Origin: Kappaphycus alvarezii
Lineage: Eukaryota > Rhodophyta > Florideophyceae > Gigartinales > Solieriaceae
Reading direction: 5' to 3'
DNA length: 64,000 bases
Assembly (NCBI GenBank): GCA_002205965.3
Contig: NADL03000516.1
Span: 1 to 64,000, forward strand
Below the pieces are notes generated by a model. It saw only the letters and a list, made by a program, of their open reading frames with translations. It did not search any database and was not told the origin of the DNA. Of this stretch, positions 9,271 to 19,739 are shown piece by piece; the first letter of the stretch is position 1; the number at the start of each line of letters is the position of its first letter. The translations under genes and the position numbers were made by a program.

Positions 9271-11135
9271 TCAGAAACTGTTCCTCTGAGCAATACGCCA
9301 TTTGCTATTCATGATTTGAACCACGTACCCATAATATGCTGGGGTTGAATTCTTCACAAATGTTGGACAAAGAATAGAGCAAGAGTAAAGAAAACAGAAA
9401 ACTGATAAGAATGCGGGAAATATCGTCGAGTTGATAGGAAAATGGTAAAGCATCATAGCTGTGATTCTTACCAGGTTACCATAGCCTTGGATTGCAAACG
9501 CATGATCAAGAATTGGTTCGATTGCTGATAAGCCGGCTTTGTTAATAAATTCAGCAAAAGAAATTGAAAGCACGTCACTTGCCTCTAGTTCCAGGCCCAG
9601 ATCTTCAGGTGGAGCAATATCCATGGCTAATGTCAGCACAGAAATTATCTTGTCCATAAGACCCACAGAAAAAACTGGAAAGCCTCCGCCATCGCACTTA
9701 TTTGCTTTCTCGCCATCCATGCAATTCTTCACTCGTTTTGAAACAAATCTTTCCCTCTCCGTCGTAATGCCCGCAACACATGAACAGTATTGGTAACTGC
9801 ATTGCTTGCTGATGGAGGCACTCGGGGCATAGGATCACGTGGCCCCATGCCCATAATCGCCAAATGAACTGCTATATACCGCAGTATCGCTTTCATAATG
9901 CTTGGCATCACAACATCTTCCAGAATGTTTGTCTTTAGTCGGCACCACAAGTTGTAGTCAATTCCAGATCCTTCCGAGCTGCTGCACTTGATTTCGCTAT
10001 CATGTATAGTCATGAATTTCGAGTTTGCGTCATCGAGAGGTATGGTCTCTGCGAGGCCATACTTTTCAAACACTTGAAGTAAGGGAAAGTATGCACCGGA
10101 AAGGTAACACGTTCCTAGTTCAGCTGGAGTCTTCAATCCATTTTCGCTGTTATCAACAGGAATGTCTACAGTGTTTGACTTTCCTCCATAGCGATCTGAC
10201 GACTCGTAGACCACAAAGTTATGGTACCCCTTCTTGAGAAGCTGTTGAGATGCAAATAGAATTCCCGAAGGGCCAGCCCCTAATACAGCGATCCTCGCAT
10301 TCCGATCTTGTGGAAACTTTGCGACAACATGGGGTTGCTCCATGAGCATATTCTGATAGAGATAGCAATGTAGAACTGACTCGAAACAGGTAAATGAAGA
10401 TACGTAAAGAGTGCGATTTTCGCCCTGGCTGTTGAAAATCTTCCACGGCATCGAATCTAACAACTGCTCAGCATCAAAATGAGGAAAATAGTCGACTGTC
10501 ATCTTGTTTGCTGCTTGCGATTCATGTACTGCGGTTCGGTTCCAATTGATCCATGAATACTTTTCTGACCGTCCAAAAGCATTCTGCAGTTGCTGATCAA
10601 GGCACTGGCGTACGTCATCCTGGTTGCTGTTGCAGAATGGCTTATCCTCTATCTGATATGTTGTTATCCATGAGGATTCCGGCCGTAGAATCTCGGAGTC
10701 TCCGCAATGCGTCAGAAGTTCATCCCGGTATGCATGAACTCCTCCATTCCGTGCCGACAAAATGTCAGTATTGAGCCGCACCTTAGGTCTAGCCTGGTCA
10801 ACGTAGTCTTGACAGTCATGTGGAAGCCGAACATGGACGAGGGCGGTGTGAAATGTGGAGGAGACTAATGACTGATTGATTTCTTCCTCCAGAATTGTCT
10901 TTCTGTCCATGGGAACCAGTCTTGGATCGCAAGCGATGACTATAAAGTCGAAGAACTCTGTCCTGGCTTCCTCACCTGAGGTAGCGACGGAAATGGACAC
11001 ACTATCTGGAGCATTGATCCTCATCTTTACTTTATCTGTCGAATATGACAGGTATGCTGACGAATTAGTTTCGTACCGGGGGAACTTGCTTGCAACTGAG
11101 GCTTGAGTTGCCGTCGATGGCGTTTTGGGAACAAA
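9271..11135 (-). pseudogene. FAD-dependent oxidoreductase (flavin amine-oxidase-like), halves in inverted order
   Basis: The main minus-strand frame runs from about 11,130 (first Met at 11,024) to 9,729. Its first ~235 residues look like the C-terminal half of a flavoprotein: FDFIVIACDPRLVP, NRTLYVSSFTCFESVLHCYL. At about residue 245 a classic dinucleotide-binding N-terminus follows: ARIAVLGAGPSGILFASQQL (GxGxxG), an acidic strand end (VVYESSDRYGGKS), then ELGTCYLSGAYFPLL. After a one-base frame change at about 9,730 the 9,732-9,271 frame supplies the middle part: SFAEFINKAGLSAIEPIL and AFAIQGYGNLVRI. The order is therefore C-half, N-half, middle. The simplest reading is two tandem copies collapsed by deletion or unequal exchange. 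The family uses bound FAD to oxidise small molecules; substrate unknown. Introns cannot be excluded as the cause of the frame change. It is one of the few non-mobile genes here. Confidence 0.75.
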
Positions 11136-13967
11136 TAATCAGCCTTGACATGTGTGCAGATTTCCTCATGAACATGATCTTTATATCCGCGTGAATAAGG
11201 GAGGTTGCTTGCCGAGTTTTGGGCCTAGAAGCCCTGAGCACACGATGGAGAATTCAAATCCTCATAGAATCTAGTCACGTAGTAATCAGTTACTGAAAGA
11301 GTTTCGCAGTGACGAAGTTGATATAAAGAGCTAGTTTGGGATTCAGTTCAATTTCTTCATCTGTGAGCCTTTCTTTATACGTTATGGCGGTAAGGAGCCA
11401 AATTATGTCTCAGACACATGATAAGGAGTGCATGCATTTTCGGGAACCCGCTTACGGATATGCTATCCATTTAGTCTTCAAGGAGATCTGCAGTTGATAG
11501 AATATGTGTAAGCTCGATAATGTCAAAGGATTTTATTGTTCGCTGATTCTCCAAATTTCGAGGTGTCTGCATTGGATTTGAGGAAGGTCAACAGGGCGGA
11601 CCTTATACCTTCTCTTCTATGAGGCGCCCATACGAAAATTCTTAACTTTTACAAGTTTCATCTACTTGTTAGTGTCCACGATCTGCGTTTCCGATTTCTC
11701 TCATGGCAAAATGCAATTCAAGTAACACTTCTCTCCACTTCTGTTTCGGTACTTTCTAGATGTGTCGATATACATTATAATTTCTGCGTGTGCGAATTAC
11801 CCAGTAAATACGAAGAGGGTGGAGAAACAATAGAATCGAACTGTCTTTTTCTTCTCTCGCTGCAGAACGAATATACAGCATGGAAGACTTGGAAATTCCA
11901 CGTTTTTGAAGACAGTAATCATACTGTAATTTACAGTAGACTTCGAAGCAGGGAGAACAATACTTGTCCCTTAAAATTTTCCACACCTTTGAGCATTGGC
12001 ACTGGTTCCTCCTTATCTGGAAGAGGCTCTTCAGCACGATCGCAGATCATTATGTGTGATTTTCCTCGGCATGGTACAAAACAGCCAGGCTCTCGACTCG
12101 GAGCTTTTACTGAAAAACATAATGGCTCCTCTATAGCCATGGAGAGAGGCTGAAAGATTGATGCTGTGACTCAGTAGTCCATACTCTTGCTGGGAGTAGT
12201 TGTGGAATGATCACTTGGTTGCAGTTTTTTCGATTATTGGCATAGCGACGTTATCATAAAAGTCATTGCTGATTCAGCAGCATTTTTGAGTTGATTGAGC
12301 ATTCATCTGTACGTAATAAATGTCTTTTACGTAATCGACACACTGAACCCCTCTCAACCAGACTGCAGCAACTAATTAAATGCTTCAATAGAAGTTTGAT
12401 GTTACATTCAGGCAAAACAGTTTCCCGCCCTAATCACATTCAATGAATGAAAATTATCATTGTACGCAGCTAACTGCCGCTGACTCGGAAATGTGATCAA
12501 AGCGGATTACCCGACCGATGGCAGCGCATTCGCCAAACCAGAATATGATTGGAATACCGAAAATACGACAGATACTGTATGGCCATTCGACAGAATTTTA
12601 TAACACGTCAATTCAGTGATGCAGTGCTTTACTAGATGTCAACAAACCGTTTTTGCGCGTATCCAATAACCTCTTCCACTAACTTTTCTTTGAGGGAGAG
12701 TCTTCTCCCTAGAAAGCCGTGTATCGGGCTTTTCTGATTGATACAAGTCATCTCTAATTCTCGCTGTAACGAAAACATCTGAACGAATTTTCCCCTGTGC
12801 CAAGCGTGGAGCCCGGGAGCATAAGCCTTGTGTTTGTTGTCAGTTTGGATTCGACACAAAAATAGTGACAAAAGCTGGTTCACCAAAATTGTTGCAGCGC
12901 GCCAATCTTGGATTGACCGTAACAACAATCGCTCAACAACAATCGTTCAGCCATGAAGACTTTGTTACCTATACATCCGTGGCCACCCTTTTTAGTCAAG
13001 ACACTGCAGAAATTCGAACACAATAGTCGTGAATTGCCTGGAAATCAATGGGAAGAGAGGAAAAGAGAATTGGTACCGATTTTCTTAGAAATGGTCACGA
13101 ATGGGAGATTAACGTCTTTTGGGGATACAAATGTATCTGTTATCAATGACTAGCCTCTGTCAACTTTGAAGCTTTCTTACACCATTCCCATCGTGCCTCT
13201 CAAACTCAACAATGCTGAGGACTTGCACCCTTTTAAAAGCAAGTTGGCGTTCCTGGTGACAGAGTAGTGATTCCATCAGTTGGATTGCTACACAACTCCC
13301 TTCTAGAAAACGAGAAAATCACTACCTCACAACAGAATCATGTTTTAGTTTGGATTTTTTGATCGGGGTAGAATCTTCTTGGGAAGGTTACCAGCAACCT
13401 TTTCTACTGTGCCACATGTTCCAGTACCCATCGCGTCAAATTCGTTACCCGCTTGGAACCTAACGAATCTTAATGTACAGCAGTACCTTGCTCAAATTGA
13501 CGCTGTACCCCATGAAGAAGATTCTACGGCATATTATATTCTACGACGAGAACAAATTGATAAATAAATGTCAAGAGGTGGCACGATCGGTGGCCAGCGG
13601 AGCCCTGGACCAATGTTCTCGTGTGAGGGCCGTTCTCCGTTAACAACGCGCCCCGTTGGTGCCCACTTTCGACGCGGCCTGCTTGTTGATTAAGCCACGA
13701 GCTACTTTTTGGTTGGTAAGCATGCCCGATTATTCGTACTGCAGATGCTGAATCATGGTTTGAGCGCAAGTTTGTAGGAATCGCAAGACTCTCACCACTC
13801 GCGGTAAACCAGCCTCGATAGCCCTGCATCAGCAACTCTGATTAGGCTTTGCCCGCCACACTTGGTACAGTGTAAGCCAATGGGGGTCTATCCTTGACCA
13901 TAACCACAGTAAACAAAGCATGGTTTTACCGCGACTTGGATCGGCTCAGGACGCATAAGCAGAGGGG
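11136..13967. other. Long stretch without a recognisable gene
   Basis: Only short open frames occur (longest about 120 codons), none with a family pattern I recognise. A 98-codon minus frame at 12,928-12,632 and a 66-codon plus frame at 12,953-13,153 start only 25 bp apart in opposite directions, but neither shows a domain. No repeats shared with the rest of the window were noticed. Confidence 0.5.
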
Positions 13968-14861
13968 TCATAGCAAGAGCATAGAGGTTGCGGGAGCTGT
14001 ACAAGAAGCGGACAAGTGGCCAGAATTAAAAAGTTGAGTAAAAGCACAGAGAGAGGAATCGAATTGCAAAGGGTCCTTGTTGAGATGAACAGGAATGGCG
14101 TATCTTTTGTAATGACAATTATTGGGAGCGCAGGCGGGGATTGAGTGGCTGGGCCTTTTGGTGGATTGCCAACTGTTTGAGGCAGGTTGATCTGTATGAA
14201 TTAGTTGGGCGGCTAAGCATGTGGGAGGCTGGTGCAGGGAGGGCAGACTAGTTGTACATAATATGTGTATTGGGTATCCAGTGTTGTTGCAGAAGGTGGC
14301 TGGCCTCCCTTCCACCTTCTGGTAGATTGGAGTGCCATCCACAGCTTCCGACGCATTGTACGGTTTCGCAATTGTCTTGACAATGATGCGATATCTACGC
14401 TCCGGTACAAATTTACTGGATACCAACCCACATATCTACCACAGTACATTAACCCCACATTTACAATTGTTGCAGAAGAGTTTGACAGCAATTGCGCATT
14501 TGTGATGGTTGTTCGGGTTGAGGGGTTGAGGAAATCAAGACGGGCAAATACGGTTTTGTTATAGCGGGGGGTAGGGGAGGTATTCGAAATTGGTGTAGCT
14601 AGAGTGGACTGTCGAAACAGAGGAGAGGGAATCTACGCGAGGGTTGTAATACGAGATTGAATGCAAGTAGGAGAAATTGGAGGAATTTGGGGAAGGGTGA
14701 ACAAGCGCATTTGTTAGGAATGGTGCTGTTTTCAGTTTGAGTTTTCTTCCTAGAGAATTATTTTGGTTACGAGGTGAGTGTTGTAAGGTGAACTGGTTGG
14801 TTGTCACGTCTGCACGAGATGTTGATGTTTGAGGTATTGGAGGAGGGGAGACAGTTGACAT
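13968..14861 (-). CDS. Possible host gene of unknown function, broken frame
   Basis: Three minus-strand frames follow one another: 14,861-14,559 (Pro/Ser/Asn-rich, starting MSTVSPPPIPQTSTSRAD), 14,491-14,213 (Cys/Arg/Trp-containing, with CGRYVGWYPVNLYRSVDI) and 14,426-13,968. Joining them would need introns or frame changes, so this is only a candidate. Composition is unlike the AT-rich retroelements nearby, and an upstream block at 14,880-14,960 has promoter-like palindromes. The piece around GWYPVNLYRSVDI is repeated almost exactly at 48,060-48,105. I do not recognise a family, and it may be non-coding. Confidence 0.25.
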
Positions 14862-14879
14862 CGGGGATTCAGTCCAGTT

Positions 14880-14960
14880 GGGTGGTGGGTTGGGTATGAG
14901 TCACGGGGTGGTTGGGTGCACGTGATCTGGAACGTGACGTGTTTTTAATTTGGGAGAGTT
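14880..14960 (-). promoter_or_regulatory. Possible promoter block with CACGTG and TGACGT motifs
   Basis: The stretch contains gagtcac, gcacgtgatc and acgtgacgtg within 60 bp. CACGTG is an E-box (bHLH-type site) and TGACGT a bZIP-type site in many fungi and other eukaryotes. It lies just upstream of the minus-strand frame starting at 14,861. Function is inferred from motif words only. Confidence 0.25.
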
Positions 14961-15099
14961 TGCAGAGACGAGATGGAGTCAATCGATTCGTTGCAAGTGA
15001 ATATATTGCATAGGCAGAGGTCAGCGGGTATCACTCCCCCTCCCCGTCCCTCCTCATTCGTTGCATTGTAGTGTTGGCCTTGGATGAGAACCAAAGACA

Positions 15100-15780
15100 C
15101 AGCGGTATGTACCTAAATTTGGCTCAAGGTGCCAGGTGCAGGAACAGGACGCACAGTCTTGCGAGTAAAGTGCGAACAAGTAGCACAAAATCAGCACCGG
15201 ACAAGCTATGACAAACGGACGCATTTGCACCAGTCATACAGTCGGGGGACAGCCGACACCAACCTTTCAACGAGTTTATCGTTTCTCCCAGGATATTGTT
15301 TCTGCACGTATCGATTGTCAGTGCGGTAGCTTTGCAGTATGCCGTATGCAAAACAAGCGTCCGCATACCGCAACTCTTGCGACACTCATCTAGCTGCTCC
15401 TGTGGAACTTGCTCCCGCCTCCCCACAACACACCCATCCACACGCACACACAAACACCGACATGCAGCCACCTCCAGGCGTGGTATACCCCCCCACACAC
15501 AAATCACGGATCGGGACAGCAGGCGCGGTTTGTTCCAGCGAGGAAAATCAACAATCCGGGGGTTTCACATACGCACACAAGCACGGTATGAGTTGAGGAG
15601 GAGGCGCAGTGAGGGGGAGGAGGGGAGGGGGAATCGGGAACCAGGGCACCAAATATAGGGGAGTGTAGATGTTGCGGGCTGGCGGGAGGAACGTGGGGGG
15701 CGGGAAGCGAGGGCGGCAGTGGAGGGGGTTGCCTCGACTTGCCGCGCCTTGAATCATGCCCCGACAATCTACTGGACTGC
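15100..15780. other. Low-complexity CA-rich and G/A-rich upstream region
   Basis: 15,420-15,505 is CA-rich (cacacccatccacacgcaca), and 15,590-15,735 is purine-rich with runs such as gaggaggcgcagtgaggggg. Several open frames overlap here on both strands but they are composition artefacts. No gene is supported. Confidence 0.5.
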
Positions 15781-15817
15781 ATTACAGTATACTGTACAGT
15801 ACAGTACAGTACAGTAC
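15781..15817. repeat. TACAG pentanucleotide array with inverted start
   Basis: Reads attacagtatactgtacagt and then three further acagt units. Because TACTGTACAGTA is palindromic, the array can fold on itself. It lies about 350 bp upstream of the zinc-finger/PB1 gene, and a mirror array (TACTG) lies downstream at 17,506-17,534. Confidence 0.85.
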
Positions 15818-16163
15818 CTGACAAGGGGGCCCCCCGACCCACAGCGTTCACACGTGTACACAACATACACCTGTACACCTGTATCCAATATACACAACAC
15901 ATACACGTGTACACAGCGAGTTTGAGATGGACGTGCGCTTCCTAGCCATGTGCAGCCAGTGTGCAGTCGGTGCATTTATGTACGTTTGTGGAAGGCAGAG
16001 CGCCAGTTTACGGTGTGCCGTGCCGCCCCATCCCGCCGTCGACCGAATCTGCGTGTCCACACGGGCCGCCTCGTTTGCACCGCGCCCCGCCACGCTCGTG
16101 TCGGTCCGTTGCACGGAACATTGTCCGATCGCACGCACGCAGACACACGCCGTCGTGCACACC

Positions 16164-17363
16164 ATGGCGGCACACACGCCGCGCACGGCACGGCGCGGCG
16201 CCGACGCGCCGCCGCCGCCGCGCGAGGGACACAACGGGGTACAGGGTGGTGTGGGGTTGGACAGTGCGGGGTTGGGGTCGTTGAAGCGGCGGCGACGGGA
16301 TCGGTCGTCGGTGTCGAGGTGTCAGGCGCCGCATTGTGGCATTGAGGTGGGGAGTGGTCGTCGGGGGTCAAGTTGTATACGGGGCCGGATGGGGGACGCA
16401 CGTTGTGTTACCCGTGTAATCGGTTGTATTCGCAGGGGGCGATTCCGGTGTTTGTGGGACCGGATGGGGGTGTGAGTTTGAGTTGTTTGGGGGGGAGTGG
16501 GTGGTGGCGACGGTGGTGGGGTTTTTGCCAAAGGAAAGGGCGGGGAAGAAGATTAGGGATTTTACAAAGCCTGTGGTGAGGATGGCGGATGGGAGTATTC
16601 GGGCGGGGATTGGCGTTGGGAATGGGGGTGCGGTTGGGGTTGTGGAGGAGGAGGTGTTGGAGGAGGGGTCGGAGGGGGACAAGGCGTTGTCGGAACGTTG
16701 GAGTGGGGAGAGGCGCCAGGCCGATGGGGTGGGGAATGGAGTGCGGGCGGTGTCGGATGATGGGGATGAGACGGGGGTGGAGGGAGGGAGTGAGGAGGAT
16801 GGCAGTCGCAAGGGTGTGGAGGAGGCGGTAGAGGTGGGGAATCCGTGGAGGAATCGGTTGAGACAGTCGAGGGGGGTGCGAAGCGTTTGGTTGGGGACGA
16901 GACGGACGAAAAGGAGGGGAGGGGAGGGGAGGGTGGTGCGGCGGCGACGGTGGAGATGGAGACGGTGGATGGGGAAATGGAGGCGGTGGCGGACGAGGGG
17001 AGTGACAGGCCGATGGATTTGGGAGGGGAGATGGTGCAGGAGGGAGAGGGGGAGTACGAGTTTGGGATTCCCGGGTTGTGGAGAGAGTGGCCCGTGGACA
17101 GTATGGTTGTGTTGGAAAAGGAGAATATCGCGGTGAGGATTGATCGGGCGGTGGGGTGGAGGGAGCTGAGAGAGGGGTTGTGTGCGGCGGTGGGGGTTGG
17201 AAAGTGTGAGCAGTTGACGCTCAAGTATTGGGATCATGATGACGACTGGGTGACGGTGGAGAGTGATTCGGATCTCGAGGAGATGTGGGTGCTGGTGCAG
17301 AACATGGGCATTTCGGTCATGTGGACCTTGTGTGAGCAGGGCACCGAGTGGAACGTGGTCTAG
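16164..17363 (+). CDS. Zinc-finger-like / PB1-domain protein, GC-rich host gene
   Basis: The proposed start at 16,164 lies in ACCATGG, a good eukaryotic start context. The first frame gives a Pro/Arg-rich N-terminus with a basic KRRRRDR (nuclear-import-like), then RCQAPHCGIE. The reading then moves to a second frame at about 16,375 with TGPDGGRTLCYPCNRLYS; the GPDG-RTLC-x2-C pattern recalls a GATA-type zinc finger, though the spacing to the first cysteine pair is unusual. A third frame (from about 16,483) is Glu/Gly/Val-rich and acidic. A fourth (about 16,845-17,363) ends in a clear PB1 domain (residues about 87-165 of that frame): MVVLEKENIAVRI, a central LTLKYWDHDDDWVTVES and SDLEEMWVLV, the OPCA acidic motif. 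PB1 domains mediate protein pairing. The combination suggests a nuclear regulator. The three frame moves all go the same way (-1, equivalently +2), so they may be short introns or single-base losses in G runs. GC content is far above the surroundings. Confidence 0.65.
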
Positions 17364-17424
17364 TATGGCGTGGCGTTGGTGTGGAGGAGGCCGACTGCGC
17401 AGTGGAGCGAGGCCGCTCGAGCTC

Positions 17425-17478
17425 GAGCTTGAGCTTGAGCTTGAGCTTGAGCTTGAGCTTGAGCTTGAGCTTGAGCTT
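17425..17478. repeat. (GAGCTT)9 hexanucleotide microsatellite
   Basis: Nine perfect GAGCTT units, 54 bp, beginning 61 bp after the PB1 gene's stop codon. It creates open frames coding Leu-Glu repeats on one strand and Lys-Leu on the other; these are not genes. Confidence 0.95.
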
Positions 17479-17505
17479 ATGATGATCCCCCTTGTCCTGA
17501 TCCCC

Positions 17506-17534
17506 TACTGTACTGTACTGTACTGTACAGTACA
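17506..17534. repeat. (TACTG)n array ending in palindrome
   Basis: Four TACTG units followed by TACAGTACA, so the end of the array is self-complementary. Further TACTGTA words follow up to about 17,762. Mirrors the array at 15,781. Confidence 0.88.
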
Positions 17535-17875
17535 ATTAAGCTGAAGCTGCACTGTATTTTACTGTACACCACAGTAAACGCACTTCGACCTCGATTGGGT
17601 TCACTTTGAATCCTCTTCTTCCCACATTTCCCATTTTGCACAACCACGCCCACAACGAATTGCAGTGTTTGATACTGTACTGTATCTGTACCTGCTGTAA
17701 GCATTCCTTCCCACTACTGTAATACCCCGCTCCTGCTACATATCGTACATACTGTACTGTACGGCTTTGCATTTGCCCGTGCAAAGTTACACCATGGATC
17801 GGGATCAAGCCAAGACCCGATCTGCATTGCATGGACATAGACATAAACCCGATTGATCATTGATCCAAAGGTTCA

Positions 17876-18306
17876 TGTTATTCAAAACGGCTCGCGATGG
17901 TGTCACCGCCGAATCCGTGACAGCTCGGCAGGAACGCTTCCATATTGTATGATATTAATCCAGTACAAAATGCTACTCCAGCCACTAGATTTAATTTTTA
18001 TGCTACACTAGTTCTACACCGCACTGTACTGCACTTTCAAATAAAGTGCATACCGGCTACAAAAAAAGTCTATACAAGGGCTTGCGTATCGAGTACCGGA
18101 GCAAGTCCAATGAAACAATCGCCAGCTACCAGACAGAGAATGTAAACACTTGTTCTTGCCGCAATAAGGGGAAGCCACCCCGTCGAAACAATGTTCAGTC
18201 ATTGTGTCCGACATTGTTAGCTCGGCTTGTAGGCCATACAGTAGACTTCCACCAGCAACCTTGCTGCGTGCAACAAGTGTCATACGTTTTGGGCTGTGAA
18301 AATACA
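17876..18306 (+). repeat. 5' LTR of copia element 2
   Basis: Starts TGTTATTCAAAACGGCTCGC and ends near gggctgtgaaaatac. Shared blocks with 24,449-24,876 include ccactagatttaattttt, ttcttgccgcaataagggg and gacttccaccagcaacctt. The promoter-like box is tctatacaagggc here and tctatataagggt in the other copy. Confidence 0.82.
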
Positions 18307-18498
18307 TTCGCCAGATATCCTCAAAGTATCCTCACTTTTATTTATTCTAAACTTTGCTCTTACAGCTACATACTACTCCGCTGAACAAAACCCTGAACAA
18401 ACTTCCGACAACTGTAGACCAGAGCATTGTTACTTACATACCAACTTCCTGTTGATAAAAAGTCCGAGCTCACCCTTATTTCCAGGTCAGTGATCAAT

Positions 18499-18881
18499 AT
18501 GGATCAAGGAAGCACTGCTAATACATCGGATCTGTTTCTGTATGAGATAGCACTGCAAAATATCTCTCAAGAGGCTTCAAGATTCATCAACTCAATTCTA
18601 ATAATCGAGAATCGTGTCTGTGCTCGATCTATGACTGAACCTCAAGTAGTCGATGAGGATGCACAACTTATTCTACCCGCTGTATTGTTGTCTACTGCTA
18701 TGCAATATATTTCTTTTGCCAATAAAGCACGTAGTGACTGGTTAAAGGACTATGCAGCAAATATGCTGCCGCAAAGTTCCCTTCGGTTCATCCGACAGCT
18801 ACCCGCTAATCTCTATACAGAAGACGGAGACAAGTTAGCTGCAGAAGAAATAAAAAAGGACATACTGAAATCAGGCCTGTA
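18499..18881 (+). pseudogene. Copia element 2, Gag N-terminal part
   Basis: A frame with Met at 18,499 (MDQGSTANTSDLFLYEIALQ) continues through DAQLILPAVLLSTAMQYISF to KSGL, where it runs into the inserted element at 18,878. The rest of Gag continues after the insertion, from about 19,740. Placement directly after the 5' LTR and the Gag pattern of the downstream part support the call; the N-terminal part alone has no diagnostic motif. Confidence 0.6.
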
Positions 18882-19732
18882 GCATAAACGGATAGTTCGT
18901 GCTACAAGGAAGAGTAGTACCGAGAACGTAGTTGTACCGAGACAACGGACTAAGTGGTCACCGAAGGGTAGCGTGCAACGCAACTTGGGACCAGGGAGGT
19001 GGGGACGCGTAAACGAATAGGACTTCTTCCGCATTTTTCCTGCGACAGGCCCTAGCCACTTAACGTGTAGCGAAGGGTATCCTGCGGGTAACTGGCGATA
19101 TGCGACGACTCGAGTCACATAACCCTCACCACCCTAGTCCCGTGAGTGATGGTGTGCGGAGTTAAAGGTAGCGTGCGCGAAGCGAGAGGGAAAGACCGGG
19201 AACGTTGGTCAGAGCGGTAGTTCGGGACCAAAAACCCTTTACGTGGTATTCGTTTACTGCCCGGCACTACAGTGGTTATTTTCTATGAGCTATCACGGTT
19301 CGGGAGCTCGCCGGGACTTAAGTAGCTAAGACTAACCCTAGCCTATACTAATTATCTCTAGATATCTACATCCGTGCCTTTGGAATAGGGTTTAGCGGCG
19401 GTACCTACTGTACAGTAAACGCGCGTACAGTACGGTGGCCAGGCGTGCCAGGTACTGCTGTGCACTGTAAACGGTGCGGACACAGTAAGCGTACGGTCTC
19501 GTTACACTGTAAGCGGTAGAGTGTACAGTACAGCGCACGGTACAGTACGAGCGATTACTGTACAGTGTTGCCCTTGTGGCACGGGCTTTGTACAGTCGGT
19601 AATGTCGATTGTGTACAGTACGGTAAGTACATCGGTTTACCGTATAGACCTGCCATTGTGTAGCATGTGCACTGTACGGTCGGTACTGTAATGCGTACAG
19701 TGCGAGCGCGAAAAAGTAGCATTTATGCTACA
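18878..19732. mobile_element. 855 bp non-coding insertion with 11 bp terminal inverted repeats
   Basis: The block begins TGTAGCATAAA (18,878-18,888) and ends TTTATGCTACA (19,722-19,732), a perfect inverted pair. It interrupts the Gag frame of copia element 2. Inside, 18,890-19,390 is GC-richer than the host element and has two copies of ggtagcgtgc (near 18,965 and 19,165) but no gene. From 19,405 to 19,710 it holds more than a dozen ACTGTA/TACAGT words. The right end also forms its own hairpin (GTAGCATTTATGCTAC). No clear target-site duplication was seen. A non-autonomous DNA transposon fits best; no transposase is encoded. Confidence 0.6.
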
Positions 19733-19739
19733 TGGTCGT

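Noticed and set aside
15124-16334. Many overlapping open frames on both strands, some over 100 codons
   Set aside because: They arise in CA-rich or very GC-rich DNA, overlap on both strands, and show low-complexity His/Thr/Arg/Pro text with no domain. Only the frame starting at 16,164 joins a recognisable protein.
16368-17237. 289- and 220-codon minus-strand frames opposite the PB1 gene
   Set aside because: Pro/Ser/His-rich shadows of the GC-rich plus-strand gene; no motif, and the plus strand has a clear PB1 domain.
17317-17544. Frames coding Leu-Glu or Lys-Leu repeats
   Set aside because: Products of the (GAGCTT)9 microsatellite.
18813-19320. Possible ribosomal RNA fragment, because of unusual GC and words such as ggtagcgtgc and cccgtgagtgatgg
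   Set aside because: No conserved rRNA block (universal loops) could be recognised on either strand; the block is better explained as the left part of the inverted-repeat insertion.
19330-19345. actaaccctagcc as telomere repeat; similar aaccct words at 28,688 and 40,095
   Set aside because: Single units only; the two latter are part of the copia 3 LTR.
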